Shown here: positions 1 to 13,365 of the stretch, piece after piece | How the letters are laid out: each line of letters opens with the position of its first letter | Position numbering within the stretch: the stretch's first letter is position 1 | Source of the DNA: Phoenix dactylifera | Taxonomy: Eukaryota > Streptophyta > Magnoliopsida > Arecales > Arecaceae | Assembly: GCF_009389715.1 (NCBI RefSeq) | Contig: NW_024068208.1 | Span: forward strand, 1-64,000 | Reading direction: 5' to 3' | Length of the DNA stretch: 64,000 nt | Made by a program: the position numbers and the translations under genes | The notes under the pieces: generated by a model | Seen by the model: only the letters and a program-made list of their open reading frames with translations | Database searches by the model: none | What the model was told of the DNA's origin: nothing

Positions 1-904
1 GAGCTGAAAGTTTTTAAGTTCTCAGCTGGTTCGGCTGCGCACTTCAACGACAAACTCTGGTGATGGCACAGGCTAAGTAGCAGCTTGGATCCAGCCTAGG
101 TAAGACCCAGTTGGATTCTTGAACCGGTTTGTGATCTCAGTTAGATCCATGTTAGACCTAGTTTCTGGACATGCCAGGTGGCTGGGGTCTAAGTTTGGCA
201 TTCCAGATTCAAGATTTTAATTAGTTTTTGTTGGCTTGAGTGGTTCTTGGTTTACCAATTGATGGACTCTGCTACCCAACCCATCCTAGGGTTTGTTTGG
301 TTTCTTGCAATTGGCAGGCTATAATTTCAGTTGGCAGCAACTCCAGACTTGCAATTAGAACTGCAACTTTATCAGGCTAACTTAATTGAGCTAAGGATGA
401 GAAATTTACCCTAATTTCATATTTATTTAGGTTTTCTCAGATGTGAGAACATCCCAACCCTAATCCGAATTCATATGAGAAGCCTACAAAGCCAAGCCAT
501 ACTGAATATAATAATCTCTATGGCCAACCAAACCCAAAACTAGCAACAACTTAAGCCCAGCCATCCTGAACCTAATAGGCTCTTATCCAATTAAGGAGAA
601 CCAAACAATTTACTGTCTAACTGATGGGTTCATCTTTTGGTATTGGCTTTAATTCTCTGCTTGATTCTAGTTAGGTTAGTTATTTTGCTGCCCAAATTAA
701 GCTTAGATTGAAGTTTTTCTTTTTTCCCCCTTAGAAAAGCTTAGATTGGAGAACTTGTATGATACTGAAAGCTTGGATTCCACCTTATACTTAGCAAGCC
801 CAGCTCTTGTTCTCAAGGTTAAGGCATACAATCTCATGTCAGCTGATCCGTACAAAAAAAAAGTAAGGAGGTCAAATACAAATAAACTGAAACTGGTTGC
901 TGAC
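1..904. other. Gene-free left edge
   Basis: No coding region, RNA gene or repeat end that I can support. A 70-codon open frame from 746 runs into the neighbouring MITE and has no recognisable protein features, so I do not call it. Confidence 0.5.
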
Positions 905-907
905 TTA

Positions 908-1561
908 GGCTCCGTTTGCAGTAGAGCTTATATAAAAAAATATTTGTTGTTTTTTTAATACATTTATAAAATGCATTAAACTTTAATATATGTTTGGTGT
1001 TAACAAAATAAGAAAATACTTTGGTAGACAAAATGTAAAGGACATTACATAGTATTATACAGCAAAGTATAAAAACATAATATATATTAATATATAAATA
1101 TATGATATAGTATAATATTATTATAAATACTAATATTATTATAATATAGTAATATAATATTGTAATTATATCATAATAATATAACAATTTGATATTATAT
1201 AACATAATATATTAATGTATTATGATATAATGTAATATAATATATATTTATAGTATATATAATAATAATAATATAAAATTATAATTATTATCATTATATA
1301 TTAATAAATATAAAAGGAATTCTTATAATTATAATATTTTATCATAGGTATTTTGTTAAAAAAATAATAAATCAAATAGCTTTCCAACGCATGCTAAAGT
1401 GTTTTTTGAAGAGCTTTATTTTTGAGTTTCTCCCAGTAAGCTGTTTTAGCTTTCTAAAACAATTTCCAATTTTTTTTATTAAACATCCCTATTCCATCCA
1501 AAAATACTTTTGGATGGTCAGAAAGTGTTTTTGGCCTACCAAAAACTCTGTCAAATGGGCC
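908..1561. mobile_element. PIF/Harbinger-like MITE (654 bp)
   Basis: The ends are imperfect inverted repeats. The left end reads GGCTCCGTTTGCAGTAGAG and the right end, on the other strand, reads GGCCCATTTGACAGAG. Both are flanked by the trinucleotide TTA (905-907 and 1562-1564), the target duplication typical of PIF/Harbinger (Tourist-type) elements. The middle (about 960-1370) is almost pure A/T with stacked AATATAT-type repeats and has no transposase. It is therefore non-autonomous and must have been moved by an enzyme encoded elsewhere. A related AT-rich segment occurs at about 15540-15770. The superfamily rests only on the TTA duplication and the end sequence. Confidence 0.6.
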
Positions 1562-1564
1562 TTA

Positions 1565-4159
1565 GACCAACACTCAAAGGTCAACTTGAGTACAGCACCA
1601 TGTACACACCATGCCGACAATTTTTTTTTTTTAAGAAAAATTCTTCTAATTACCACCGGCATTCTTCAAGCCTGGCAAGCCATATACGCTGAGGTGGAAA
1701 CTATGTAGTTTCATAGCCGACGAGATTGGACGAGAGGTCAAGCATCTATTGTTGACGGTTGACTTGTTCTTCTTGTCCAAAAAAGCCTATTGTCTTATTT
1801 TTGAGAAAGAAACCGTGTCACTGTTGACTCAGACACTGATGGATTTTTTGTAAGTTATGAAAATAATCAGTCATATAGTCAAAGTGGACTAATCTTTCTG
1901 GCCGTGTGAGTGCTAGTTGCACTAATCAAAGCTAGTGGGCTAGAACCTTCCAAGTCAAGACTTCATGTCTTCTAACCAAATAAGAAAAACACCAAATTCC
2001 AAGTCATGATTGTGTCCATGGCAAAGCTGCAGGAAATGCTTTTGCAATGGGAGGGAATGAGGATATTAGTTTTGATTTCCATTGTCATATACAAGGCTGC
2101 CATACTAAGCTATAGAGGAGAAGAAACTACCATCAATCATCAATGCAAGGCCAAAAATATTATAAAAACAAGCTTGCACTAGATTTAATCCCTGTGTGAT
2201 TGGAATTAGAGATGTATGCTAGGATGATGATGTTTATGCTCTGTCAGATTGATGTGCTAAAATTGAATCATGCTCAACCGATATTTTGATAATTCATTGA
2301 TATTATCTGAACTTTGCTTAGCGGCAGAGGTCGATGAAATCATTAGGCAGGGATATATCACAAATTAAAGGGGGTGTTACAGATAACGCTGATGATCTTG
2401 TCCATCTTTTTTTTTATTCTATGTTCCCTTCTAGATCTCATAGGGTCACAGTTGATCATGTTGCAGAAGACTCGTATACACAAGTAGGAAATGGTTAGGC
2501 TCAGATCCACTAAACCAAAATGAGTTGCTTGCCTTATGGTGCTGAAACGAATCCATGGCATGGCGACGCACCGAAAGGAGCCCGACACATGTGAAATAGA
2601 TTTGATGTTAGGCATGAATTGATCAAATCTTGTGATAAGTAAATGTAGGTCAGCTGTCACTTAATCTTGACTTAAATGGACCTTTTATACCATTCTTACT
2701 CCTCTCAAAGTTCATGAGATACTTAGAAGCGTGCATTGAATGTTGGATCACCACACACATGAATGGAACATGAGCTCTGAAGGATTGTGGAATGGGCATG
2801 TATTTATTAAGCTGACAATTTATTTCTAAGATGATTTATGGTACCTAAAAATCAAAGAACACAAAGATTAGTGGCTTGTTTAGCTTCTTCCTTCCTCTTT
2901 TTATTTCACTTTGAGTTGTATTGTAGAGGTATGAATATAGGTCAGTGCTAATATTACTACTAATAACCGTCTTAAGCAACCATCAAAGAATATGGCTCGT
3001 GTGCCAAAATTTTTGCTTATGGAGTGCTTTTCACAAATGTACATGGACCTTCACCCCCTAATCACTAGTTGTGAGAGTTCTTTACAATTTTAGCTTTTCT
3101 TTATAATCCTATGTTTTGAAATGATTGGAAATTTTGATTCCAAACCCGTGACTCCATCAGCTTCTTCTACCCTCCTTGGGGTTGTTTGCATGCTTGGGTT
3201 TCAGTTCCTATCTTTCGTAGGGCGAGAAGAGGTAAAGAGGTGGTGCTAGAAAAATGAATTGACAGAACAGAAAGGCACCTCTTATTTTATAATCCGACAT
3301 CTATCCATCCATTTATCTATCTAGCCAAATCCAAATACATTAAAAATCAACAATTTTGATTGAAGCAATCTCTCTCAACCTTCTTATACGTGGACACCAT
3401 CTTTTTTTTCAAATGCTTATTAGCGCACTTAAGTCCAGTCACTTAGTGCTCTCAATTCTCTTATGTAATTTGAAGTTATTCAGATAGATAAGAAAAGTTG
3501 TTATAATCAATGAAAAATAATCTATTTTTTTATTTATAGATGTAAAGGGTAAATATGATTAACTGCTTCAGCATTATGTCATTGAATGCATTTCTTAACA
3601 TAATCCATCCATTCATAAAAAAATGTCACTGGGATATCTTTCATCTACGTAAGTTTCCCGAAAAGTTTGTTTGCATCTCTATGCTCTTTTTTAAGATACT
3701 GCAGTTGTGTTAGTAGAATTTACATAAAATTTTAAGATAGAACAGGAGATAGAGATAAAAAAATAGGAAACTAAATTATTTAGAGATTTGAGATAAATTT
3801 TAATGTTTAATCAGATTTATATTTTGATAAATATCTAATATAAAATTTTAAAATCTCCTGAGGCATCCAAACGCACAGTGGATTCATCTCCCATTCTCCC
3901 TTTCTCCATTCCCCTTTTCCTTGAGAGCGCGTGATCGATTTCGGTTTGCATGGAGAAAAATCTAAGGGGCAGTTCGGGCATTAAATGGCTCGTTTTGTGT
4001 CGGTGAGTAGCACCGGCAGCCATCAAGGTTGTGAAGCTTGCAGGTCCACCCCTCGAATAACGACACCATGGCCCCACATAACTTGATCAACATGACCCCT
4101 GTTTCTAGCCTGGAAGAAAGGCTTTGCCTTATGCCTCCACTGCTCTAATAGAGTTATTT

Positions 4160-4209
<50 letters not shown>

Positions 4210-6269
4210 TGCCTATAATTGACTGAAAAATAATCCAAAGGGGTGAATTACATAAGCACTTTATATGTAGCATTACTTTTATATGATACAATATAGTTGT
4301 TTGGATGGAATCGTGTGACGGGAAAGGAAGGACTATGTTGTTTAGTGGGTATGGTCCCTAAATGGACCATTGCCTACCCATCTAGACTAACTCCACTCAT
4401 CCTTGTCCATATCTCTCCTGTAATCATTGTTGGATGGATTAGAGAACCATGGTTTATTATTTGCTGCATCAATTGATGGAGTCCACCTAACTAATTTCGC
4501 TAGAAAGGCCTGCCAAGGTTGACAATTGTATTCTTTCTTCCTCGTAGTTTGCCGATGGTCGCGCAAGATATATCGAGGAGATAGTTTCGTCAAATAACAT
4601 GCCGGGAAAACGGATGAATAGGCGGATATGTTGAAATTTTGACCAAATTGGGATCAACAATGGCTTCTCATTTTTGGATGTTTGGGCATATCAGGGAAGG
4701 CACGGACGATAATGATATTTTGTTTCATTAATCTTTTTAGTATTTATCCATTGCGATAAACATTGCTTTCAAATTGTGTGCTAACTATACTTATTTACAT
4801 ATTCTATGAAAGTTTGCAAGCGAACCAAGAAAGATATTGATATCTCGAACCACTTCATTTCTCTACTTGGAGCACAAGGAGTGGGGGACTAGTAGTTTGT
4901 ATTAACGTTCACATAGAGTTGGTGCCTAGAGTCTAGAATGAAGTGGCATGGTGAAGATTTTCTAACCAAGAATGTTGTACTTATAAATGGCAAGAGGTAT
5001 TGAGATGGTGATAAATAATGTGGATGATAAAATGAATGCAAAATCATTATTAGAGAAAAAGCTTGACGCTTGATTTGGCTAATAACCAATTTAATACCTG
5101 ATCATATTTTCATGGTGCAATCTTCTTGCATACGGCTTTTTTTTTGGCTGTATATAACAATATGGAACTTATGGCAATTTTATAGTCTAGGTGTTTGCAA
5201 TTTATTGTTGGTGCATGGGACCAGTTCGAGATTTTTTTTTTTTTTCGAAGGAGGAGAAAACCCTAATCTATCTACCAGATATAAAGTAATTCTTAGGATT
5301 GGCCATGTAAAATCAGACTGCAACAGTGAAGCTTCATGAGATTCACTTATAATCCACTCCACCGTTGTTTTATTTCCCTCCTCCACGCAAGTTTTATGGA
5401 AATCAAAATCCATCCTTTATTTTCTATACTAATCATGTGCATGTCATATTTAAAATACTGGCATAATTAATAGAAAACATCTCAGAAAATTAGCTCAAAA
5501 TGTAAGGCCTAGCATGTACTATCGATCCATTTCTCACTAGTTTAAATTGTTAGGTTTAATAGAAGGATCTGGTTCATCAATGTCTATTTCATGTAATCAT
5601 TTTCGTTCCAACAACAAAAAAAATCATTTCATCAATTCCCTAAGGTCCTTTTGTAAAAAAAGCCTTCAATGATTAGCTTTGCCAATGCCAATAACAAAAA
5701 ATTGTATAATTCTTGGAATCTATCAATGCATGACATCAGACACAACCAAACATTGCCAAAAAATAGTTTTGTTTTATTGATCCCCTTATCCTATTTTTGC
5801 TCCCATTACAATTTCACAACACTATGTTCCTCCTCCCTTGCCCTCACATTAAGAATTCTTCCCAAATGTCTCCCACCTTGTAAAATTTGCTTATTCCCAA
5901 ATACCCCTATCATTTTTACCAGACAACCCAACTCACTACCCAAAACTATAAAAACCGGGATCTCCCAAAGCCGCTATACTGCCGACATCACGATCATTTC
6001 CAAAATACCCCTACTTTATTCCCAATCTGCCTTCATAACACTGATCAGCTTCACTCCATACATCATTTAAGTTTTAAACTAAATTAAAAAATTCAAACCG
6101 CAAAAAAAAATAAAAGTTTCCCAACCCTGCCCCACCAGCGAGATTCTCCCACCGGCTAAAAGTCTACAATATAATAGAAACATTATTCCTCTTCCCATTA
6201 TGCCCTCTTCTCGTTCCCAAAATGCCCCAATATATATATTTTTTTATTTTTTTAGCTTTTTTTTCCCGT
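1565..6269. other. Gene-free intergenic stretch
   Basis: About 4.7 kb with many stop codons in all frames and only short ORFs without recognisable domains (for example at 3835-4077 and 5669-6070). It contains an (AT)n microsatellite. I see no gene, RNA or complete mobile element. Confidence 0.5.
4165..4205. repeat. (AT)n microsatellite
   Basis: About 20 uninterrupted AT dinucleotides followed by TGTGTT. A length-variable simple repeat with no coding context. Confidence 0.9.
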
Positions 6270-7396
6270 CTTCTCCCCCGTCGTTGAGGTAGGTCCTTCT
6301 TCCGGCGCTCTGCCCGCGCGCACGCGCAGTCACGAGGAAGCACGCGGCGTAGACCGCGTGGACCCGCCAGTTGGCCGCGGGGATCTCCAGTCACCGCCGG
6401 TGGAACACCGCCGCGTAGTAGTGCATCCCACCGCCAGCCCGACCAACATCTGCGCCAGCCCAAACACCCTCGCCCGGCACCCGCCCCCTCACCGGCGGAA
6501 ACACCACCACTAAATTGATCAGCTGCACCACCCAAGTATAGCAAATACCGAACGTCTGCGCCGCCTGCGTCCACGCGTACGACGACGCGACGTCGCGTAG
6601 AAAAATCTCAGCGGCTCGAGTCCGGTCACGAGGGCGGTGACGCGAGCGTCGCGAAGTAGATGGCGAGGTAGGCCGGATGAAGACGAGGAGCCGGTGGAGG
6701 GAGAGGTAAGAGCGGAGGCGGCGGAAGAGCGCGGTGACGAGAAGCAGGGGCAGAACGAGAAATAGAACGGAGGCGATGGAGGCTATTTTGGGAGCGAAAA
6801 CTTTTTCCCACAAAGGGCTTGACGCCCTCGGCGATCTCGCGGTGGCGCGGAGAGGTAGGCCTTCGAGGTGGTGGAGAGGCGCTGGAGGTCGGGGAAGAGG
6901 GATTGTTGGGAGGCGGGTCGGGAGGTCGCGGAACTCGGCGATGAGGTCGCGTCGCCCTCGTCGCCGGCGAGCCAGGGTTCTGGTTTGGCGGTGGCGGACT
7001 TCGGCTTCGGCTTTGGTTTGGAATTCTTCTCGCCGGCGGTGGCCCGGTTTGGAGGTGGCGGTCTTGTTCCTGGGAACGGGTGGATCCAGGATTTTCTTGG
7101 AAGATTTGGTGGAATTGGAGGATAATTTGAGCGATTTGAGCTCGGATTTGGCGGAATTGGTAGAGTTGGATTGGTCAGTTTGGTGGGTTTGACGAGCTTG
7201 GTGGAATTGGAGGTTTTGGGGGGTGGAGGTGAGAGTTTTGTTGAGCTTGGATTTCGGGGGTGGCGGCGGTGGAAATGGTGGTGGTGGAGTTTGGTTTTTC
7301 TTGGGTTTGATGAGTTTGGTTTGGTTTTTGGTCCCCAAGATAGGTTTTTTCTTGGAAAAGGAGGGGTTTTGAGGCCGGTTCCTCCTCACCCTCCAT
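6270..7396 (-). pseudogene. Frameshifted multi-pass membrane protein pseudogene
   Basis: Read from an ATG at 7396 downwards, this GC-rich block holds plausible protein that jumps between reading frames. A Pro/Lys/Ser-rich N-terminal part comes first. A hydrophobic stretch containing FLVLPLLLVTALFRRLRSYL (about 6810-6690) follows, then AYLAIYFATLA in a second frame. Next come TALVTGLEPLRFFYATSR in a third frame and TWVVQLINLVVVF back in the earlier frame. GLAQMLVGLAVG switches frame into MHYYAAVFHRR, and a TGA near 6411 precedes a last part (ANWRVHAVYAACFLV, then CACARAERRKK in another frame). The pieces stay in linear order with at least five frame changes and one stop, so I read a decayed plant multi-pass membrane protein whose family I cannot name. 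An unspliced 332-codon frame covers part of it but mixes real and shadow frames. Assembly indels are the alternative explanation. Confidence 0.55.
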
Positions 7397-10300
7397 GGAG
7401 ATGAACTTTCTTCTGCTCAGGAGCTGCGATTTTTGGAGTTGGGAAGGCAGGGGCCGAGAAAGAAAATGGAGAAACTGAGGTGGAGGAAGAGGAGAAAGAG
7501 TAGAAGGATAGTGGGAGAGAGCAGAGAAGCCATTGGCAGATCTAAAGTTTGGATTTCGGTAAATTAGACTAGCTAAAGTTTGGATTTTTAAGAAAGCAGG
7601 GAAGGGAGGGGGGAAGGGATTGGGAGGCAGAGTGGAAGAGAGAGGTATTTAATGGGAATGGAACCGCCACAAATTGTTGACAGGAGAGGAAGGGAGAGAA
7701 AGGTCGCAAGGTCACATGGAGGGCAATGTGGAGACAAAGGGGAGGGTCAGGGGAGTCAAGCCGGTAGGAGTGTAAGCATAGTAGATCCATTATTGTTATA
7801 GGCAGAATAATAGTACAAAAAGTTTCCAACCTTTTGTTGTAACAGAGTTTGATAAATGGTTCCATCTTTTCTAGTAGATGCATTCCCACCTATTTTATTT
7901 ATCCTCTCTCACCTACTGAGTAATGCTTTTATGAATTCACTTGACTTGGTTTTGCAAGTGTTGGCCAGTGCTCCTTTCTTTATGAATCACCCGTAAGTTA
8001 GTTTTGCAAGTGTTGGCCAGTGCCTCCTTTCTTTATAATCTTTCTTGGTAGATGGATGAGCTTTTATTGGTGTGGCTTCCTGTGCTACCTGGTTGCTATG
8101 CAATCGCGTGAAACATGGGATGGATTTTCTTTGGAACTTGTCTTGCAGGAGTTAATGTTTTGAAAGTGGAGTAAAAAGACCTTTTTATTCATTGGTTTCT
8201 GATGCTTAGATAAGTCGATATTAAATGCTTTGGTCCAAAGCTTCTTAGTTTCACATTTTGCATTTGGGAGTTGGTCTTGGTAAAATCCTCAAATAAGGTG
8301 AAATTTTTTTTTGCTTCTCCTTCTATGCTTGCTCTGCCTTTAAGAATTACAGCATGACTCCTGAACACATGGAACCATCAAAGACCAGCAATCCTTGTGG
8401 TTTTCATCCTAGCTACCTTTTCTGGTCCCACAGTGGGAAGGATTACTTTTACCTTTCTTTTTAATTTGAAGGTTGAAAAATAGACCTATCACCTATGTAC
8501 TTTGTAATTTAGACTTGATGGTGGAAAGTTATATTAATATGCTTACTGTACTAGGTGACTATTGAAGGTTGGGTCCTTTGTTTTAGGGCAGGCAGCTCTA
8601 ATCTTATTTTACTATCATGACATATAATGGTAGATCTATGACCGTTTCTTCTTTTGTTATTAAAAAAAAAAAACCCTACAGTTCTGGCGGTATTTTTAGG
8701 TCTTGATATCTGTTCTTATTGACACCATTTACACTATTAAAATGTTCACTATATAATGTTTGCAATGTAACTCTTGCAGTATGGTAATATAGCGACAATA
8801 CATTGCCTATTTAAGAACCTAAGTTTTGAATCCTGGCTATGTCATGCCACTGTTAATCTTCTTGTGTTTGCAAGTGTTGAAGGTAGAGTTCTTGCTTTAC
8901 ATGTATTTTTCGGCTAAAAATGAAACCAACATGCATGATACATGTGACATAAGCTATTTGCCTTGCATACAGTCGATGGTAACAGCATGATGCTGCTAGC
9001 TTGATTGCATCTAGCCTTCTCCTTTGCTACTAAGATACCTTTCTTTATCTAGTCTTTTTTCAGTGATTAACTTCTTTTCCTTTCGCGCAGATATTAGAGG
9101 CAAACAATCTGCACTTCTGGTGGAAGCATGATAGACAAGTAGGTAAAAAATGGGGAAAAAAATGGACTTCATGTATCTTGAGAGTAGTTGACCCTGTAAT
9201 TTGTTCTTATACATTCTTGTTGAAAACCAAGGATTTCTCTACAGACAATGCAGAGGCCTCTAGTCTTATTAGACAAATTTGGTTAATGTCCACAATCTTG
9301 ATTTCACTTGCTTGGTTTTCTCCTTGAGCTGGAAATCCCTGAAAACTCCCCTGAAGTCTTCTTTTGGAGGAGTAAAAATTCTATCTTTAACCACAACAAT
9401 TCCTTTGATGGTTTTTTACTTTGTTTCAACCAACAGAGGACTGATCCTTGAATGATCAGAGTCTGTAATGGATGTAATAGATTTATGTGTTGACTGTTGT
9501 CAAGGCCACTAAAGACTGATTTTAGGTATGAGCCCGTGAACCTTTATAGGTACTGTACGGTTAAAAGGTTATTGACCATTTTTAAGGACAAACATTGAGA
9601 AAAATTTTAAGTTGTGCAGGAAAAGAAAATGTTAGTATCAGGAAAAAAAAGTCCAGCAGCTGAGAAGCAGATAGCAATAATTTTGTTACCCAAAAAGTGG
9701 AGGTGGCAAAGAGAACTTTTATTAACTTGTCAAAAGAAGGCCATGAGGACCACTTCTTATGAAGCCTTGTGACATACTAGTGGTTACTGTCCTCCAGTTG
9801 CGCCTTCCAGAAGATCTTTATCAAAGAAATGCTGTTTTTGAGAAAATGCTATTTAGTTTTCAATTAGAGTTATATTATAGTTAAGAATGGTGAAGCATCT
9901 TGGTTAGAATTGTCTCAACAGTATAGCCTGCACTAGCACAGTGATTTAGGCTCATGCCATGCGAATCCCCTTCTATCTCTGGGTCTCTTTTTTGTTTTCC
10001 TAGTATGAGAGATCCTATTTGTATCTAGAACTAGGAAAGACATTATCCATGCAGTTATTCTGGTTCTTGATCCATCATAGGCAATTTGTATGCCTCAAAA
10101 TTTAGAAAGCACACAAAGTTGACATAGGTGGAACAATTGACTTGGTGCCTCTAACTGAATGAAGCCACATAGGCCGAACAGCTTCCTTGTGTTTTAGAAA
10201 ATAACAGCAAACCTCTAGGTTTTTTTAATATAAAAAAAACTTAAAATGATGCTATATCAGTTCAAATATCCACGTATTAGTTTGATACCAAATGTCACTA

Positions 10301-10544
10301 CTTCCTGTTAGATGAAACACTGTTAACATGTGCATGTGTTAATATTGCAGAAATGAGGAAATAGGTCCTAAGGACTATGGGGATATATGCTAATGGGATG
10401 TGCCTTGACAATATCACAGAGTTTTTGAATGCTGGTATCCTAGTTATCTTGGCAAACAAATATCAAGATGAACAAGTATGCAAGTATATTGGTTTATCTC
10501 AGTTGAAATGACAGTTTTGAGGATTTTTCAGATGTATCAGTAGT
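7397..10544. other. Gene-free intergenic stretch
   Basis: Upstream side of the pseudogene. It starts with a purine-rich run (about 7440-7540) and then AT-rich DNA with no recognisable coding exon. The only structure seen is a short direct duplication at 7949-8047. Confidence 0.5.
7949..8047. repeat. Direct duplication, period 52 bp
   Basis: GTTTTGCAAGTGTTGGCCAG begins at 7949 and again at 8001. Both copies continue into TGC(C)TCCTTTCTTTAT. Two copies only, near-identical over about 40 bp, so the duplication is recent. Confidence 0.8.
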
Positions 10545-10616
10545 ATTACAAGAACAATAGCATGGGTTCGAATCCTTGGACAGCCACATCATGCAAAAAA
10601 AAAAAAAAAAAAAAAA
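10545..10616 (+). mobile_element. SINE 3' fragment with poly-A tail
   Basis: A perfect RNA polymerase III B-box match, GGTTCGAATCC (10565-10575), is followed by CTTGGACAGCCACATCATGC and a 22-nt A run (10595-10616). A B box close to a poly-A tail is the layout of the end of a tRNA-derived SINE. No A box is clear upstream, so the copy is probably 5' truncated. Confidence 0.5.
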
Positions 10617-11504
10617 TCAAAGGAATCAATGATTAGGATTTCTCCCAGTTCACCCCTTCTAGAACCGCAGATCGTTGGGATCATAACTGGGTAATGTAGT
10701 TTATCAGTAGTTCTACAATATATCAGCTATAGCATGTCAAGCCATTATGGAAATATTGGCTGTTTCAGAGTAGAAGAGTGAGACTATTACAGCCACATAA
10801 CAATACAAGTATCATGAAATTATAGAATGGACAAAATATGTTAGCCATGGGTTTGTTTCTAATATTTAGCTACTATAAGGAGTTTATTTATGAATAATTT
10901 TGTTGTTGTGACGAGTTCTCTTTTTCTAATATTTTTTGGAAGATGTTGTGATCTCCTGCTCTATTTGGTTGTTTTGCCTTCAGGTGAAAGAGAGGATTGT
11001 TTTCCCTGAACTTTGTCTTGTTGGAGTTGATGTTTGAACGAAGCGAATACACTTGGTCACTCTTCTTCATTCCCAAAGAGGATCATCGAGTTCCTCAGTA
11101 AAATATAACATCGACGCTCGTACAAAATTTCTTTGTTCGACATTTCCTTTCGCTGGTCGTGCTATATCAAATCCTGAGTTCAGGTGAATTTCTGCTTCTC
11201 TTTCTTCTTTTTACTTTAGCTTTAGGATTAGCAAAAATTCTGAAGATATTGAACCATGAACATCTTGAAAGGAACATGCATGCGATTTCGATGTGGGCTA
11301 CTTTCTTCAGTCTTGCATTAGAAAGAGCAGTTATTATATTTCATTTCTATTTGAAGGTTCACAAGGGAAAAGAAAGACTGAATAATTAACTCCCAGAATT
11401 TTGTAGCTTAAAAACATGGAGTAGGTTGAGTAAATAAAGTTGCGATTGGAGGTTCGGTTTTGGGTTTTTACTGACTTATACTTTCAAACTCCAACTTAGT
11501 ATCG

Positions 11505-11840
11505 TGTTAGCATAATTTTAGAAATCACGTAATAACCTATATCAGCCCATAATATTTTTCTTTGTTAGTATGATCCTGTATCAGTCAGTATTATTTTTCT
11601 TTGTTAGCATGATCTTGTTAGAGTAATTTTAGAAATTACATAATAACTTATATCTGCGAGTAATATTTTTCTTTATTAACATGATCTTATATCATCATGT
11701 ATTAGTTTTCTTGTATGAAGTTTGTACACGAGCATATATAACCCTTGAGATATACCGAATATGATGGAGTAGAAAAATAAAATCATTTTTTTCTCTCTCT
11801 TTTTCTCTTGTTTTCCTCTTCTTCTACAAATATGTTAACA
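11505..11840 (+). mobile_element. Possible solo LTR (Ty1/copia-like)
   Basis: The segment starts TGTTAG and ends GTTAACA (TG...CA). Near its 3' side are a TATA-like CATATATAACCC and a polyadenylation-like AAATAAAATC, followed by a C/T-rich stretch, the usual order of promoter and U5 signals in a plant LTR. Inside, about 70 bp (TTAG-ATAATTTTAGAAAT...TTTTTCTTT-TTA) is repeated in tandem. No second LTR or internal domain is near. The flanks TATCG and TACTG are only weakly alike, so a target duplication is not proven. Confidence 0.4.
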
Positions 11841-13162
11841 TACTGCATGTATATTATATAGCTATGTCAATATATGCATCAATATATTTCCTTGCGCATG
11901 AGACATGTAATGAAAAATATACTGAATGTTTCGTACATATCCTTGCAGGAGGCTCAGCTCTCTATTTTGACATGGAAATCAATAAGAAATCTCCCAAAGC
12001 CATCTGTAAACCAGAATCTTTTCCATTATTCCAGTCTTTCCACATAATTTGAAGAATGGAAAAACTGGAGTTAAAAAATATAAAACGGTCAGTGAAAAGG
12101 TAATAAGCTATCTTCCAAACAATTTTGATAGAAAGAATATAAAGTTTCACAGAAAAAAATAAGGAAAAGATGGGGTGAAAGGAGAGAAAGAGGCCATGTT
12201 CCCTAGGAATGTGGTGCGAGAAAAGAGAACCTTTATCACAAAGTTCTCATAGGCCTGAACATTGACCACTTCATAATGGGCTTTGAATGCCTTGCAGGTG
12301 CCCTTTCTATGAAAGCCATATTAAGTTAATCTTGTTTATTTTATAATTAGGTACTGTTAATAGTTGAAATGACATCTTCTTCTATTTGTGCAACAGTGTG
12401 ACCAGCACAAACAATAAAAATAATTGAAAGGCATCGATATGGCGAGACCCACATGAATGGCAGGTGACTAGTGGGTCCTTCCTATGTGCAGGAAACTAAG
12501 AGCTAGAGGACATGACAAGGTGGCAGATTTGCTCTTTCTTTGTGAACAGAAAGGAAGCAAATTAATGCATCATAACTATTCTCATGTCTTGATAAAAATG
12601 GCTTTATTGGACATGTGGCTTTAGTTCCTCATTGTCTAGAAAAATTGCAATTGATAGCACCTTGCTAGAAATGCTTTTGCTGCAAAATTATTGCATTCAG
12701 GAGAAGATTTTAATGGAGCATTTTACACTTTTAATAGACCTTTTACAATTTGTGAAAAATTAGTTCTCTCTTAGTAGTTACCAAGACATGTTAGCATTGC
12801 TCCGATGAGAATTAATACGGCTCAAGGACTATATTCACCTAGCTTGATCTGATGTTGGCCTCATCAAGTCTCCAAAGCCAAATCCAGTTGGGATCTCTAG
12901 TGTAATCAAAGCCACCTAGTTAGACAACTGAGTCTCTTGCTGAAGGGTTCGCTCATCAGCACACGTATTTTTGGATTTCAGCATTTCATTTCTTTTCTTA
13001 GGAATTTGTTTGTAAACCTGCAAGCTATTTCCTGCTATTTAGATCTTCGATGAAAAGAAAATTGCTGCTTTTGATGGGCATTCTTTTGCATTCAGTCCCT
13101 TTGTAAGTACCCTGTATCATTTGGTGCGGATAACATTTAGGTAAAAAGGGGGTGATGTTGCT
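11841..13162. other. Gene-free intergenic stretch
   Basis: No supported gene or repeat. Short ORFs at 11864-12052 and 13025-13234 show no domain, and the second lies partly antisense to the LINE tail. Confidence 0.45.
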
Positions 13163-13365
13163 TTTCAAGCTAAGGATGTTTTCGAAAAGGCTAATAGGAT
13201 TGCATATTGGGTGGTCTCGTACATGGCTGACCACTTCAGAGGGCTGTGGGTTGTAGATAAGGAGCTACCCAGAGCACTTCCAAACTTGTTGTTTTTTGAC
13301 TTTTTTGGGTGTATTTATACTAGAAGTTTATGAGCCATCCGTTTTAGCATAAATAAAAAAAAAAA
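13163..13365 (+). mobile_element. 5'-truncated L1-type LINE tail
   Basis: One open frame reads FEKANRIAYWVVSYMADHF and then LPNLLFFDFFGCIYTR. This matches the C-terminal end of the plant LINE RNase H domain (typically EANR-ADWVAS-VA, then LLF-DF-GCI-TR). An A-rich tail (AAATAAAAAAAAAAA) ends at 13365. Only the last 55 or so codons remain, so this is a dead 5'-truncated insertion. Compare the tail at 22612-23053. Confidence 0.7.

Noticed and set aside
6734..7192. 152-codon + strand frame opposite the pseudogene
   Set aside because: Arg/Gly-rich antisense shadow of GC-rich DNA with no domain.
6391..7389. 332-codon - strand open frame as an intact gene
   Set aside because: Only parts of the frame look like protein. 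Neighbouring hydrophobic blocks continue in other frames, and the first part is low-complexity Pro/Lys/Ser. I treat the region as a pseudogene.
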